Below are positions 1 to 7,499 of a DNA stretch of 24,939 bases, one piece after another (positions within the stretch are counted from its first letter, which is position 1; every line of letters begins with the position of its first letter). Both the position numbers and the translations under genes were made by a program. The notes below the pieces were generated by a model. It was not told the DNA's origin. It did no database searches and worked only from the letters and a program-made list of their open reading frames with translations. Origin of the DNA: a virus; IMG/VR virus record IMGVR_UViG_3300025671_000487, positions 1 to 24,939 of that record; one strand, written 5' to 3'.

Positions 1-1
1 C

Positions 2-262
2 TGGCGACGGCGCGGCGAAAACCCGAAGACGGCGCGCGACAAGCCCTTCGAGGCGTTTAGCGCGGCCATTAAAAAAGCCGAAGCCGAAGCGCAACGCGAA
101 CTTGTTCGACGCATCGCGAACCCGGACGCCGACAAGGCGAAGGGTTGGCAACGCTGGGCTTGGTTGCTCGAACGGCGCTGGCCCGAAGTCTGGGCGCAAC
201 GTCAACCCGAGGCCGCCCAGCGCGAAGAGATCGTCGTTGACCTGGTCGAGGGCGGCGACTGA
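2..262 (+). CDS. terS: Terminase small subunit, C-terminal part (5' truncated by window edge)
   Basis: The open frame enters from the left edge and ends at TGA 260-262, so only about 86 C-terminal residues are visible. They are helical and charged. An Ala/Glu-rich helix (KKAEAEAQRELVRRI) is followed by the Trp-rich segment WQRWAWLLERRWPEVW and an acidic end. From memory of the family, this matches the C-terminal half of phage small terminases of the phBC6A51-like HTH type, where the pattern WqAaaWLLERryPerW recurs. The stop shares its A with the ATG of the large terminase, which is the usual TerS-TerL arrangement. TerS would recognise the packaging site and regulate the motor. The DNA-binding N-terminus lies outside the window, so identification rests on the C-terminal pattern and context. 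Confidence 0.75.
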   Translation, partial: WRRRGENPKTARDKPFEAFSAAIKKAEAEAQRELVRRIANPDADKAKGWQRWAWLLERRWPEVWAQRQPEAAQREEIVVDLVEGGD

Positions 263-1470
263 TGGCGACGCTCATCGCGAAACCTCATCGCGTGCAACGC
301 GCCTTTCTACGCGACCCGGCGCGCGTTCGCCTCTTCGTCGGCGGCATCGGGTCGGGCAAGACCTGGGCCGGCGCGCTCGAAGTCGTACGCCAGCCGGGCG
401 GAACTCGCGTTATGGTCGTCGCGCCGACCTATCGGGTCTTGAAGGATGCGACCTTACCGGCTTTCATGGAAGCGGCGCGGCCCCTTGTTCGCTCGCATCG
501 CCGCGCCGAATTGGTTACGGAGCTTGTCAACGGAACCGAAATCCTATGGCGTACGGCGACCGAACCCGACCGGCTTCGAGGTCCGAACCTGGGCGCGGTG
601 TGGATTGACGAAGCGGCGATGATTAAGACCGCCGACGCCTTCGAGGTCTTAGTCGGTCGCTTGCGCCTCGACCCTGGGCGGCTTTGGGCGACGACGACGC
701 CGAAGGGCTTCAATTGGCTACACGACCTCGCGCAAGACCCGAAGACCGGCGTGCATCACGCATCGACGCGCGACAACGCCGCGCTTCCTGACGACTTCGC
801 CGACTTCGTCGCCGACCGCTATACGACCGACCTCGCCGAACAAGAACTCGAAGGGCGCTTCGTGGACTTGTCGGGCGGCTTGTTTAAACGGGCGTGGTTG
901 CCGATCGTCGCCGGCGCGCTGCCCGAACCGGCGTCGGGCAAGCGTTATCGCTTTTGGGACCTCGCCGTTTCGACGAAGACCAGCGCCGACTATACGGCGA
1001 CGGCGCGCGTTACGGTTACGACCGACGCTCGAATCGTCATCGACGGAATATGGCAAGGGCGCGCGGCATGGCCCGAAGTCAAACGACGCATCGTTGACAC
1101 GGCCCGATCTGAACCCGACACTATCGTCGGGGTCGAGACGATCGCCGGCTTCGAAGTCGCCTTCGCCGAGCTGGTCGAAATGCCGGCGCTGGTCGCTTGC
1201 GGCTTGCGGTCAATCAAGCCTTCAAGGGATAAAGCGACGCGCGCCGCGCCGCTCGCCGCGCGAGGTGAGCAAGGCAAGGTCTGGATCATGCCCGGCCCCC
1301 ATAGCGAAGCGCTGGTCGGGCAAGCCGTCACATTTCCGCACGGCGCACACGACGACCTGGTCGATGCCGCCGCTGGCGCTTTGGGAATGACGGTCGGGTC
1401 GATAGGTCAACGCATTAGGGTTCAATCGGCGACGGATCGCCGTCGAAGTAGGAGATCGGTCGAATGGTAA
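262..1470 (+). CDS. terL: Terminase large subunit (packaging ATPase/nuclease)
   Basis: This 402-aa protein is the DNA-packaging motor that docks on the portal, hydrolyses ATP to drive DNA into the prohead and cuts the concatemer. Walker A is GGIGSGKT (residues 27-34). Walker B is VWIDEA (113-118), with the catalytic Glu next to the Asp. A TTTPKG coupling motif lies at 144-149. The C-terminal RNase-H-like nuclease shows FWDLA (D233), VGVETIAG (E292) and HDDLVDA (363-369), which supply the acidic metal-binding residues. At 402 residues it is somewhat short for the family, but all motifs are present. The ATG overlaps the TerS stop, and the portal start lies inside its last codons. The tail is basic (RRRSRRSVEW). 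Confidence 0.96.
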   Translation: MATLIAKPHRVQRAFLRDPARVRLFVGGIGSGKTWAGALEVVRQPGGTRVMVVAPTYRVLKDATLPAFMEAARPLVRSHRRAELVTELVNGTEILWRTATEPDRLRGPNLGAVWIDEAAMIKTADAFEVLVGRLRLDPGRLWATTTPKGFNWLHDLAQDPKTGVHHASTRDNAALPDDFADFVADRYTTDLAEQELEGRFVDLSGGLFKRAWLPIVAGALPEPASGKRYRFWDLAVSTKTSADYTATARVTVTTDARIVIDGIWQGRAAWPEVKRRIVDTARSEPDTIVGVETIAGFEVAFAELVEMPALVACGLRSIKPSRDKATRAAPLAARGEQGKVWIMPGPHSEALVGQAVTFPHGAHDDLVDAAAGALGMTVGSIGQRIRVQSATDRRRSRRSVEW

Positions 1471-2873
1471 ACACAAAGACAATCCCCGTTCAGCTTGCCG
1501 AAGACGGTTCAGAGGTCGCGACCTATCGCGGAACGTCGCTTGTCGTCAAGCCCGCCGACTGGCTTCATAGGGCGACGCGCACGGGCATACCCTTTCACAT
1601 CGGGCGACAAGAGCTAGAGCCAACCCAAACCTTCAAGCCGACACGGGCGCGCGGTCGATCGGGCGACGTCGGCGAATACTGGCGACTCGCGACGACCGAG
1701 CCGCTTGTGCGAAGCGCCGTCGGGCAAGCCGTAAGCGCAATCGCCGCCGCGCCGTGGCGCATCGAACGCCCGAAGCTCCCGACGTACCTTCAAGGCAACG
1801 CCGCCGCCGAAGCGGCCCTTGACCGTCAATACAACTTCGCGTCGCGCGTTTGGGCGCGCTGGACCTCGACCGGGGCCGATCGTGTCTGGTCTGATTTTAT
1901 CGCCGATGTGTTGCAATTCAGCCTGATTTCAGGCTTCTACATCGGCGAGCTGACGGCGACCGTCGAGCGCATCAAGACGAACGGCGTCGAGCGCGATTAT
2001 CTCATTCCGGCGCTACCCTTCGCGCTTATGCCCTGGACCGTCGATGAGTGGGTCTTCAGAGGCAACCCGGATTCGGGCATGGTCGCAATCGTTCAGGAGA
2101 CATACGACCAGATCGACACCTACGGCGACGCCGGGGCCGGTTATAAGGTCATCCCATGGGAAAAGTTGATCCACGTCGCGCACTTGCCGGCGTCTAAGGG
2201 CGACCTCGAAGGCCGGTCAATCCTTCGCGCTTGTGCCCAGTTGATCCGAATGAAACAGAAAGCGTTGCAACTTCAAGCACTCGCGACCGAAGTCAACGCC
2301 CTGGGCGTCGCCGTCGTCACACAAGACGCCCAGCGCCCGTTGACCGAAGACGCTATCGACCGAATCGAAACGCAACTCAACGAACGGACCGCCGAGCACG
2401 TCGCGCACGTCATCTTTCCGCCGGGCGCTCATAAGCTCGAAATTGTGCGACCAGCCGACGCGATTCCCGACCTAGGTCCTCAGATTGACCACCTGGACCG
2501 ACAAATCGGTCATGCTCTCGGCAACGTTCATCAACTGATGAGCCTTCAAGGTACGGGCTCATACGCGGCCCGAAGCGACGCCAGCGGCGAAGCGCGCGAC
2601 GCATACGACGCGCTAGCCGATATGCCGGCGCGCGCCGCCGAGCGGCTGTTACGGCGCTTTCTCATCCTCAACTTCCCAATGGACGCCCGAATGGGGCTTG
2701 TTTTCGCGCCCAATGTCGCCCATGCCGTCGTCGAAGAGAAAGACAACTCGAAGAGGGCTTCGACGCTCGCGACGCTCAAAAACGCCGGGCTGATTACGCC
2801 GACCGCTCAAATCGAAGCCCAGCTCTTGAAAGAAAACGACCTCGCGCAAGGCGTCGTTGACGAAGAGGGTTGA
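1464..2873 (+). CDS. Portal protein (Mu gp29 / DUF935-like)
   Basis: A 469-aa protein that starts inside the last codons of terL, with an AGGAG Shine-Dalgarno about ten bases upstream. Portal proteins form the dodecameric ring at the capsid vertex through which DNA passes. Supporting features are the position after terL and before the protease and capsid genes, and the length. A C-terminal segment near residues 345-395 (IGHALGNVHQLMSLQGTGSYAARSD..., given in part) resembles the stem and wing region of Mu-type portals, where a GSYA motif follows a run of helices. The middle part has the alternating beta and helix pattern seen in portal clip and wing domains. The family is assigned by pattern memory; assignment as a portal is strongly supported by synteny. 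Confidence 0.9.
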   Translation: MVNTKTIPVQLAEDGSEVATYRGTSLVVKPADWLHRATRTGIPFHIGRQELEPTQTFKPTRARGRSGDVGEYWRLATTEPLVRSAVGQAVSAIAAAPWRIERPKLPTYLQGNAAAEAALDRQYNFASRVWARWTSTGADRVWSDFIADVLQFSLISGFYIGELTATVERIKTNGVERDYLIPALPFALMPWTVDEWVFRGNPDSGMVAIVQETYDQIDTYGDAGAGYKVIPWEKLIHVAHLPASKGDLEGRSILRACAQLIRMKQKALQLQALATEVNALGVAVVTQDAQRPLTEDAIDRIETQLNERTAEHVAHVIFPPGAHKLEIVRPADAIPDLGPQIDHLDRQIGHALGNVHQLMSLQGTGSYAARSDASGEARDAYDALADMPARAAERLLRRFLILNFPMDARMGLVFAPNVAHAVVEEKDNSKRASTLATLKNAGLITPTAQIEAQLLKENDLAQGVVDEEG

Positions 2874-2883
2874 TCGGGTTCAC

Positions 2884-2912
2884 TTGACGATTGTAAAGCC
2901 GCGCCCTAACTA
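2884..2912 (+). promoter_or_regulatory. Weak candidate promoter upstream of the KTSC gene
   Basis: TTGACG (2884-2889) is a good -35 match. Seventeen bases later TAACTA (2907-2912) is a poor -10, while TATAAA at 2911-2916 looks better but lies 21 bases away. The 70-bp gap is unusually long for this tightly packed cluster and directly abuts the dyad at 2914-2935, so a regulated promoter is reasonable but unproven. Confidence 0.3.
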
Positions 2913-2913
2913 T

Positions 2914-2935
2914 AAACCGAACGTTCGGTCGGTTT
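2914..2935. promoter_or_regulatory. Operator-like nested palindrome
   Basis: ACCGAACGTTCGGT (2916-2929) is a perfect 14-bp palindrome. It is nested in a second dyad with arms AAACCGA (2914-2920) and TCGGTTT (2929-2935). The ACCGA...TCGGT layout is the kind seen in many TetR-family operators. It sits between the portal stop and the ATG at 2944, next to a possible -35/-10. It could also form a hairpin in RNA, but no T-tract follows, which argues against an intrinsic terminator. Confidence 0.5.
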
Positions 2936-2943
2936 GAGGAACC

Positions 2944-3876
2944 ATGGCACTTACGCCCGTATCAAGTTCAAACGTCGATGCCGTCGGCACATCGGGTAAA
3001 GACCTCCGGGTCATTTTCCGAAGCGGCGGCGTTTACGATTACATCGGCGCGGCGAAAGAGCTTCGTACCATGCTCGCCGCGCGCTCGAAGGGCGTCTATC
3101 TTCATTGGCTCATCAAGGGCGTTTACCCGTACAAGCGCGTCGCCCAGCTCGCCCAGCTCGCCGACGGTCGCACGAAGGCCCAAACGCCAGCGCCGCCGCG
3201 CGACCGGGTCAAGGGTAGCAAGCGAAACCCGAAGGGGTCGGCGGCGACGACGCGCGGCGGCATCAAGATTGACGCGGCGACCGAAAAGGCGTTGCGCAAC
3301 AAGGTCGAGGACCTGAAAGGAAAGCGGCGCGTTGACATCGGCACGCTCAAAGCCGTTTACCGGCGCGGCGCTGGCGCTTTCTCAACGTCGCATCGGCCCG
3401 GCATGACGCGCAATCAATGGTCAATGGGCCGCGTCAACGCCTTTCTAAAGCTACTGAAGACGGGTCAACGTAAGAAAGCCTATACGACCGACCTCGACCT
3501 CTTACCGAAGTCACACCCGCAATCGACGCGACAAAGCGAGGACACGGTTAAGCCCTTGCCGTCGATGCGTCGCGCCGCGAAATGGGCGCTCGAACAACGC
3601 GCCGCCGCGCCGCCGAGCAAGCGCGCTGGTACGCCGGTCGGCATCGCACGGGCGCGCGACCTGGTCGCCGGTCGCCCGATGAGCATCGAGACCTTGAAGC
3701 GCGTTCGCGACTTCGTCAACCGTAGCGCCTCGACCGCCGACGCCCAGCCGCCGCGCGACGAAGCCGGCGACGTGCCGAAGGCGAAACAAGCGTTAGGGCT
3801 TTGGGGCGCGCGGCGCGGCAAGTCGGTCGCCGAATGGGCCGCGCGTCAAGTCCGCCGATTGGAGTCGAAGAAATGA
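2944..3876 (+). CDS. Three-module KTSC-domain virion or head-assembly protein
   Basis: A 310-aa, strongly basic protein with a GAGGA site just before its ATG. Residues 4-66 match the KTSC domain, a small domain often found in phage and lysyl-tRNA-synthetase-associated proteins. The pattern is PVSSSNVDAVG...LRVIFRSGGVYDY...SKGVY...IKGVYPYKR. A basic, Pro-rich linker follows at 67-105. The second module (about 129-182) carries YRRGAGAFSTSHRPGMTRNQW and MGRVNAFL...DLDLLP, a motif set I recall from phage head-region proteins (DUF5824-like). The third (about 205-308) has VGIARARDLVAGRPMSIETLKRV and an LGLWGARRGKSVAEW end, also recurrent next to phage proteases. Each module is recognisable, but the biochemical role is unknown. 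Its place between portal and protease suggests a head-assembly or internal head protein. Its stop overlaps the protease start by 4 bp. Confidence 0.7.
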   Translation: MALTPVSSSNVDAVGTSGKDLRVIFRSGGVYDYIGAAKELRTMLAARSKGVYLHWLIKGVYPYKRVAQLAQLADGRTKAQTPAPPRDRVKGSKRNPKGSAATTRGGIKIDAATEKALRNKVEDLKGKRRVDIGTLKAVYRRGAGAFSTSHRPGMTRNQWSMGRVNAFLKLLKTGQRKKAYTTDLDLLPKSHPQSTRQSEDTVKPLPSMRRAAKWALEQRAAAPPSKRAGTPVGIARARDLVAGRPMSIETLKRVRDFVNRSASTADAQPPRDEAGDVPKAKQALGLWGARRGKSVAEWAARQVRRLESKK

Positions 3877-4994
3877 GAACTGGTCTAGTCCTCACAATGC
3901 CGGGCTTGCCGCCCAAACCGAAAGACCCGGGCGGTCGTCTTGTCCGTTGGGTCTTGCTTGCGCAAGCGCCGGGCTTCGTCTATCGCGGCGAAGAGTTCAA
4001 GGTCGACGGCGAATGGCTCGACGACCGGGTCGGCGAATATCGTCAGTTGCTCAAAGGCGACTATACCGCGCCCTTGTTGCGCGAGCATGATAGGGACGGC
4101 GAGCGACATGGCGACATTCTCAAATTGCAACGCTACTCGATTGACGGTAAAGACTCTCTTATCGCGGCGGTTGCGTTCGCGGATCCCGACGCCGAAGACA
4201 AGATCAAGCAAGGTCGCATCAAGTATCTTTCGCCAGCGTTCGGCCCCGTCGAAGATGACAGGGGTCGGCGCTTCGCTTTCGCGTTGCGCGAGGCGTCGCT
4301 TGTTGCGGCCCCTCATCAGAAAAACATGTCGCCCGGCGATACGCACGTTTTGGGCGGCGAACATCAGGAGGGCGACATGCCCGATCATTACGACGACAAG
4401 TCGCCCGAAATGATGGACGACGACAAGCCCGAAGCGCGCCTCGACATCCTCGAAGCGAAGGTCGACAAAATGGCGACGGCGCTCGCCGAGCTGGCCGAGC
4501 TTAAAGAGCTGATGGAAAAGGCGCTGGCCGAAATGCCCGAAGAGGTCGCCGACGACGCCGAAGAGGTCGCCGCCGAAATGGGCGAGGTCGAAGAGGACGC
4601 GGCGATCGTCGCGATGCGCGAAGAACTCGCCCAGTTGCGCGAGCAACGCGACCGCGCCGTCTTCGAGCAAGTTCAGCCGGCGTCGTTGACCTGGACGCCC
4701 GGTCTCGCCGCGCTCATCTTCAATGTGTGGCGCAACGATAAAGACCGCGTCGGCGCGGTCCTCGCCGATGCGACGCCAGCCGAAGCCGCGCCCGTCGTCA
4801 AGATGAGCGAGCCGGCCCCGTCGAACCCCTGGGCGGTTCGTTTGTCTGAAGACGTCGCGCCGGTCGAGGCCGAAGCCGTCGCGTTGACCGACGACGACAT
4901 CGAAGCGAAGGCGATCGAAATGGCCGAAGGCGACCAGATCAAAGCCTACGAGATCTATAAGCAACTCAAACGCGCCGCACTCGCGCGCAACTGA
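3873..4994 (+). CDS. Prohead maturation protease fused to scaffold (Mu gpI-like)
   Basis: The 373-aa reading starts at ATG 3873, which has a GGAG site eight bases upstream and overlaps the previous stop; longer upstream starts lack support. The N-terminal ~150 residues resemble Mu-I-type serine proteases. APLLREHDRDGERHG holds the probable catalytic His72, and IKYLSPAFGP the probable nucleophile Ser120, followed by the AFALREASLVAAPHQKN strand typical of the family. The rest is very acidic and helical. A heptad-rich segment (about 179-215) resembles coiled-coil scaffold. As in Mu and lambda, the protease would process itself, scaffold and capsid during maturation. The ends of the two domains are my estimate. 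Confidence 0.88.
   Translation: MRTGLVLTMPGLPPKPKDPGGRLVRWVLLAQAPGFVYRGEEFKVDGEWLDDRVGEYRQLLKGDYTAPLLREHDRDGERHGDILKLQRYSIDGKDSLIAAVAFADPDAEDKIKQGRIKYLSPAFGPVEDDRGRRFAFALREASLVAAPHQKNMSPGDTHVLGGEHQEGDMPDHYDDKSPEMMDDDKPEARLDILEAKVDKMATALAELAELKELMEKALAEMPEEVADDAEEVAAEMGEVEEDAAIVAMREELAQLREQRDRAVFEQVQPASLTWTPGLAALIFNVWRNDKDRVGAVLADATPAEAAPVVKMSEPAPSNPWAVRLSEDVAPVEAEAVALTDDDIEAKAIEMAEGDQIKAYEIYKQLKRAALARN
4366..4371 (+). promoter_or_regulatory. Internal Shine-Dalgarno AGGAGG inside the protease gene
   Basis: A perfect AGGAGG lies inside the protease reading frame, five bases before an in-frame ATG at 4377. Only one other gene here (17079) has so strong a site. Placement exactly at the protease/scaffold junction indicates an intended internal initiation site. 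Confidence 0.75.
4377..4994 (+). CDS. Nested capsid scaffold protein (in-frame internal start)
   Basis: In-frame ATG 4377 (Met169 of the protease) would give a separate 205-aa protein: the acidic linker, coiled-coil helices and a conserved-looking C-terminus. It omits the catalytic His and Ser. Phage Mu makes scaffold gpZ from inside gene I, and lambda makes Nu3 from inside C, in the same way. The perfect ribosome-binding site supports it directly. The scaffold would direct capsid-subunit assembly and then be degraded by the protease. Confidence 0.75.
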   Translation: MPDHYDDKSPEMMDDDKPEARLDILEAKVDKMATALAELAELKELMEKALAEMPEEVADDAEEVAAEMGEVEEDAAIVAMREELAQLREQRDRAVFEQVQPASLTWTPGLAALIFNVWRNDKDRVGAVLADATPAEAAPVVKMSEPAPSNPWAVRLSEDVAPVEAEAVALTDDDIEAKAIEMAEGDQIKAYEIYKQLKRAALARN

Positions 4995-5007
4995 AAGAGG
5001 TTCAACC

Positions 5008-5400
5008 ATGTCTGACAAGACAAACAGTGTGCTCGCGATCGCCGCAAGCGCGATCACCGCTTACCGCTTCGTCAAACTCGACACGGGCGACGCGACCAAA
5101 GTCGCGCAAGCGACGGCGACCGATCTCGCGCTGGGCGTCGCCCTTGCCGCTTCGGCCGCCGACGGTTCCGAAGCCCTGGTCGCGATTGACGGTTACGCCC
5201 TTGTTGACTTCGCCGAAGAGGTTCAGCCGTACACCGAAGTTGAGGTCGGCACTGACGGCAAGGCGGCGAGCGCCGCAACCGTCGGCGCTTTCATTCCCGG
5301 TTACTACTGCCCTGAACCCGTTGACGGGGCCGTGTCTGCTGTCGCCGCCGGCGCGCGCGGTCGCATCGTGCTTTACAACTACAAGGGCCGCACGTCCTGA
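5008..5400 (+). CDS. Capsid decoration/cement protein (DUF2190-like)
   Basis: A 130-aa protein preceded by AAAGAGG seven bases before the ATG and placed between the scaffold and the major capsid gene, where decoration proteins usually lie. The sequence is Ala/Gly/Val-rich with alternating beta strands. It includes ALGVALAASAADGSEALVAI and an IPGYYCPEP...GRIVLYNY end. I recall this pattern from the DUF2190 family of head fibre or cement proteins, which stabilise the expanded capsid. Residues near the front (YRFVKLDTGDATKVAQAT) fit the family's opening strand. A different small capsid-associated role remains possible. Confidence 0.75.
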   Translation: MSDKTNSVLAIAASAITAYRFVKLDTGDATKVAQATATDLALGVALAASAADGSEALVAIDGYALVDFAEEVQPYTEVEVGTDGKAASAATVGAFIPGYYCPEPVDGAVSAVAAGARGRIVLYNYKGRTS

Positions 5401-5429
5401 TAACGACGTCTAGCAGAGGAGCATAGACA

Positions 5430-6509
5430 ATGAGCATTCCATACGCTGTTACAGACGTCGATATTAATCGCGTCTCGAAATCCTTCGTTCAGTCCAACCT
5501 GGGCGACTTCGCGATCTCGACCATGCCAAAGGCGCTTTGCCTCGACCGGTTTACGGGCCGCTCGAACAAAACCGACTATGACCTCGCGTCGTTGTCGAAC
5601 GCCTTGCTCGAAGGGACCAACCTTCGCGACTGGTCGCCCGGCATCGACCCGCCGGCCCCTGGTACGCTCGACGAAAGCGCCGTGTCTTTCACGGTTCGTA
5701 TTCGTTCGACTCAAAGCATCATCCGCCCGATGAAGCGCGGTCAGACGATGGAGCATCGGTTCTCCGACCTCGAAAACAACATTGTCCCGATTCAGCTTTC
5801 GAAGGTCTATCAGGCGCACGACGCCGACATCGCCGCCGCGATGACCAACGGCGCGCTCTTCGATGAGATCGCGTTCACGGGCTCGACCGGCGAAGGGCTC
5901 GACCAGCCGACTGACTACGCGAACCAAAACCCCGTGCGCGACATCGAAGAAAACCTTGTTCTTCTTCGCCCTTACTCGAACTTCGCCGGGCTCGAACTCC
6001 GTTGTTACATGTCCGGCAAGGTCGCGAGCGTGCTTTCGACTCACCCCGCCTACACGGGCGGCGGCACGGGTTCGGCGGTCGCGTCGGGCTTGCCTCGCGC
6101 CGACTTCATCAACCGCTTTTCGAGCTTGCACGGTTGCAAAACCTTCGTGTTCGACAACCTCATCAACACTGGCGCGCTGGGCGGCACGGTTTCGATCGTC
6201 GAAACCTTCAACCAGACGAACGCCGGCGCGGTCCTCTTCTTCGGCTTGTTCGATACGCGCGCCGCGTCGTTCGACTTGCGAAGCGAAAGCACGAACGACG
6301 CGCCCGACGGTTGCTTGGTTTGGGCGTCTTCTCAAGATCCCCGCGTTGACCAATACCTTGACGAGCGCAAGCAAGTGCAAGAGTTCTGGGGCCGTTGCGG
6401 ATACACGATCTATTCGCCGCGCGGTACCAGCGCCGGCCCCGCCGCCGACCTGGGCTTCTTTATGAAGGCTGTCACCGCCGGCGCGTCGCTCGGCATCTTC
6501 AAGACCTGA
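5430..6509 (+). CDS. Major capsid protein (HK97 fold expected)
   Basis: A 359-aa protein with AGAGGAG eight bases upstream. It follows protease, scaffold and decoration genes and precedes the connector genes, the standard slot for the major head protein. The composition is typical: mixed alpha/beta, few lysines, many Asn/Asp/Phe. There is no long N-terminal delta domain, in agreement with a separate scaffold. Residues about 120-160 (MEHRFSDLENNIVPIQLSKV, AAMTNGALFDEIAFTGSTGEG) could form the spine helix and E-loop region. It would assemble as hexamers and pentamers forming the icosahedral shell. The fold is inferred from context; I do not recognise a specific subfamily. Confidence 0.88.
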   Translation: MSIPYAVTDVDINRVSKSFVQSNLGDFAISTMPKALCLDRFTGRSNKTDYDLASLSNALLEGTNLRDWSPGIDPPAPGTLDESAVSFTVRIRSTQSIIRPMKRGQTMEHRFSDLENNIVPIQLSKVYQAHDADIAAAMTNGALFDEIAFTGSTGEGLDQPTDYANQNPVRDIEENLVLLRPYSNFAGLELRCYMSGKVASVLSTHPAYTGGGTGSAVASGLPRADFINRFSSLHGCKTFVFDNLINTGALGGTVSIVETFNQTNAGAVLFFGLFDTRAASFDLRSESTNDAPDGCLVWASSQDPRVDQYLDERKQVQEFWGRCGYTIYSPRGTSAGPAADLGFFMKAVTAGASLGIFKT

Positions 6510-6554
6510 TGAATGAACCGGCGGCGACCAGGTCGTCGCCCGTTCAACCCTTCG

Positions 6555-6587
6555 CCCTTCGGCGCGCTCGACCAGCGCGTCGAAGGG
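6555..6587 (+). terminator. Strong hairpin downstream of the major capsid gene
   Basis: Arms CCCTTCGGCGCGCT (6555-6568) and AGCGCGTCGAAGGG (6574-6587) pair over 14 bp with one G-U, around a 5-nt loop. A weaker imperfect dyad sits just upstream (about 6520-6541). No T-tract follows, so it may be a leaky or Rho-assisted terminator, or a 3' stabilising structure that raises capsid mRNA over downstream connector genes. Confidence 0.55.
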
Positions 6588-6612
6588 CCGCGCACACTTG
6601 GAGGCTTGCGAC

Positions 6613-7131
6613 ATGGCGACCGTTCAAACCTTCGGCGTTGACGCCGACCGAATCCTCGCGAGTCTTCCTCAAATCATCATCGACTCCGGCACGGGTATTC
6701 TACTCACGACCACGCGAGCGACGACGCTCATCAACGCCGAAGCGGCCCGGATTAACGGGCTCATCGACGGCGCGTTCGGGTCGGGTACAAGTGCCGACAT
6801 CGCGACCGATACGGCGAGCGTCGAATATGCGAACGCGCAACGACTAGTCGTCGCCGCCGCGATTCCGCCGATCCTTCGGGCGTCGCATCATCCGACGACG
6901 ATTGACGCCGACACTCGCGCGTTGCTCGACGACCTCGCCGCTCAACTTGACCTATTGATGACCGACCCGTCGCGCGCGTTGGGTCGCATCGACGCGACCA
7001 GCGTTAGCGCGCCTCGAACGCGCTTCGCCGACCTGAACCTCTCGACAACCTTAACCGCGAAGAGGGCGCGCCGCCGCTTCGACGGGCGCTCGAACTTGCT
7101 GGGCGTTGACGAAGGGGGCTTCGAGTTTTGA
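6613..7131 (+). CDS. Head-completion/adaptor protein (gp36-like candidate)
   Basis: The 172-aa reading uses ATG 6613, which has GGAGG eight bases upstream; a TTG at 6598 lies on top of this site and is rejected. The protein is mainly helical, with repeated Ala/Asp/Thr-rich helices (AEAARINGLIDGAFGSGTSADI, in part) and a basic segment TAKRARRRFDGRSN near the end. First gene after the capsid, it sits where the head-tail adaptor (HK97 gp6-like or Mu gp36-like) is normally encoded. Such proteins bind the portal ring and extend the DNA channel. I assign the role from position and helical build only. Confidence 0.5.
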   Translation: MATVQTFGVDADRILASLPQIIIDSGTGILLTTTRATTLINAEAARINGLIDGAFGSGTSADIATDTASVEYANAQRLVVAAAIPPILRASHHPTTIDADTRALLDDLAAQLDLLMTDPSRALGRIDATSVSAPRTRFADLNLSTTLTAKRARRRFDGRSNLLGVDEGGFEF

Positions 7132-7499
7132 GCATCAAAGGTCAAGACATCTTCGCGCGCGCGCTCGACCGCTTGCCGACCGACATCGACGAAGAAATGG
7201 TCGAGGTCATCGACGAAGCGATCGTCGGCGAGTTCGTTCGCCAGCGCGCCGAAATCCCCTTCTACGAAGGGCGACCATATACAGACAAATACGGGCGGCA
7301 CGGCGGCCCGTTGCGCGACAGTTTGACCTCGACGACCGACCCCTTTCATCAAGTCGGCGTCGTCGGCAATGCCGTCGAGGTTCGCACACTGGTCGAATAC
7401 GCGAAATATAACGCCCTACCAGAGCCGGACGAACGCGCGGTCGAAGTCGCCTTGACGCGGCTTATGTTGAACCGCCTTCGCGATGGGGGCGCTAAATGA
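7128..7499 (+). CDS. Neck/connector protein, HK97 gp10-like
   Basis: A 123-aa protein with TTG start at 7128, overlapping the preceding TGA. A GGGGG tract about ten bases upstream is the likely ribosome-binding site, and no better start lies nearby. The pattern is helix, then PFYEGRPYTDKYGRHGGPLRDSLTST, a beta stretch VGVVGNAVEVRTLVEYAKYN and a final helix. It recalls HK97-gp10-like proteins, where a GxLrdSl motif precedes a strand and a Yaxyve-like segment. These proteins join head and tail. The next gene starts within its stop codon. Confidence 0.6.
   Translation: MSIKGQDIFARALDRLPTDIDEEMVEVIDEAIVGEFVRQRAEIPFYEGRPYTDKYGRHGGPLRDSLTSTTDPFHQVGVVGNAVEVRTLVEYAKYNALPEPDERAVEVALTRLMLNRLRDGGAK

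Noticed and set aside
3801-3872. Longer upstream start for the protease
   Set aside because: It would lie within the end of the KTSC gene. ATG 3873 has a GGAG site and the usual overlap with the preceding stop.
3885-5057. 390-codon open frame antisense to the protease-scaffold gene
   Set aside because: It lies wholly opposite a well-supported gene, is low in complexity (Phe/Asp/Gly/Arg mirror of Glu/Ala/Lys codons) and has no ribosome-binding site. Long antisense frames arise from the codon bias.
5379-6614. 411-codon open frame antisense to the major capsid gene
   Set aside because: Arg/Val-rich composition without known motifs, opposite a gene with clear start signal and synteny; a codon-bias shadow.
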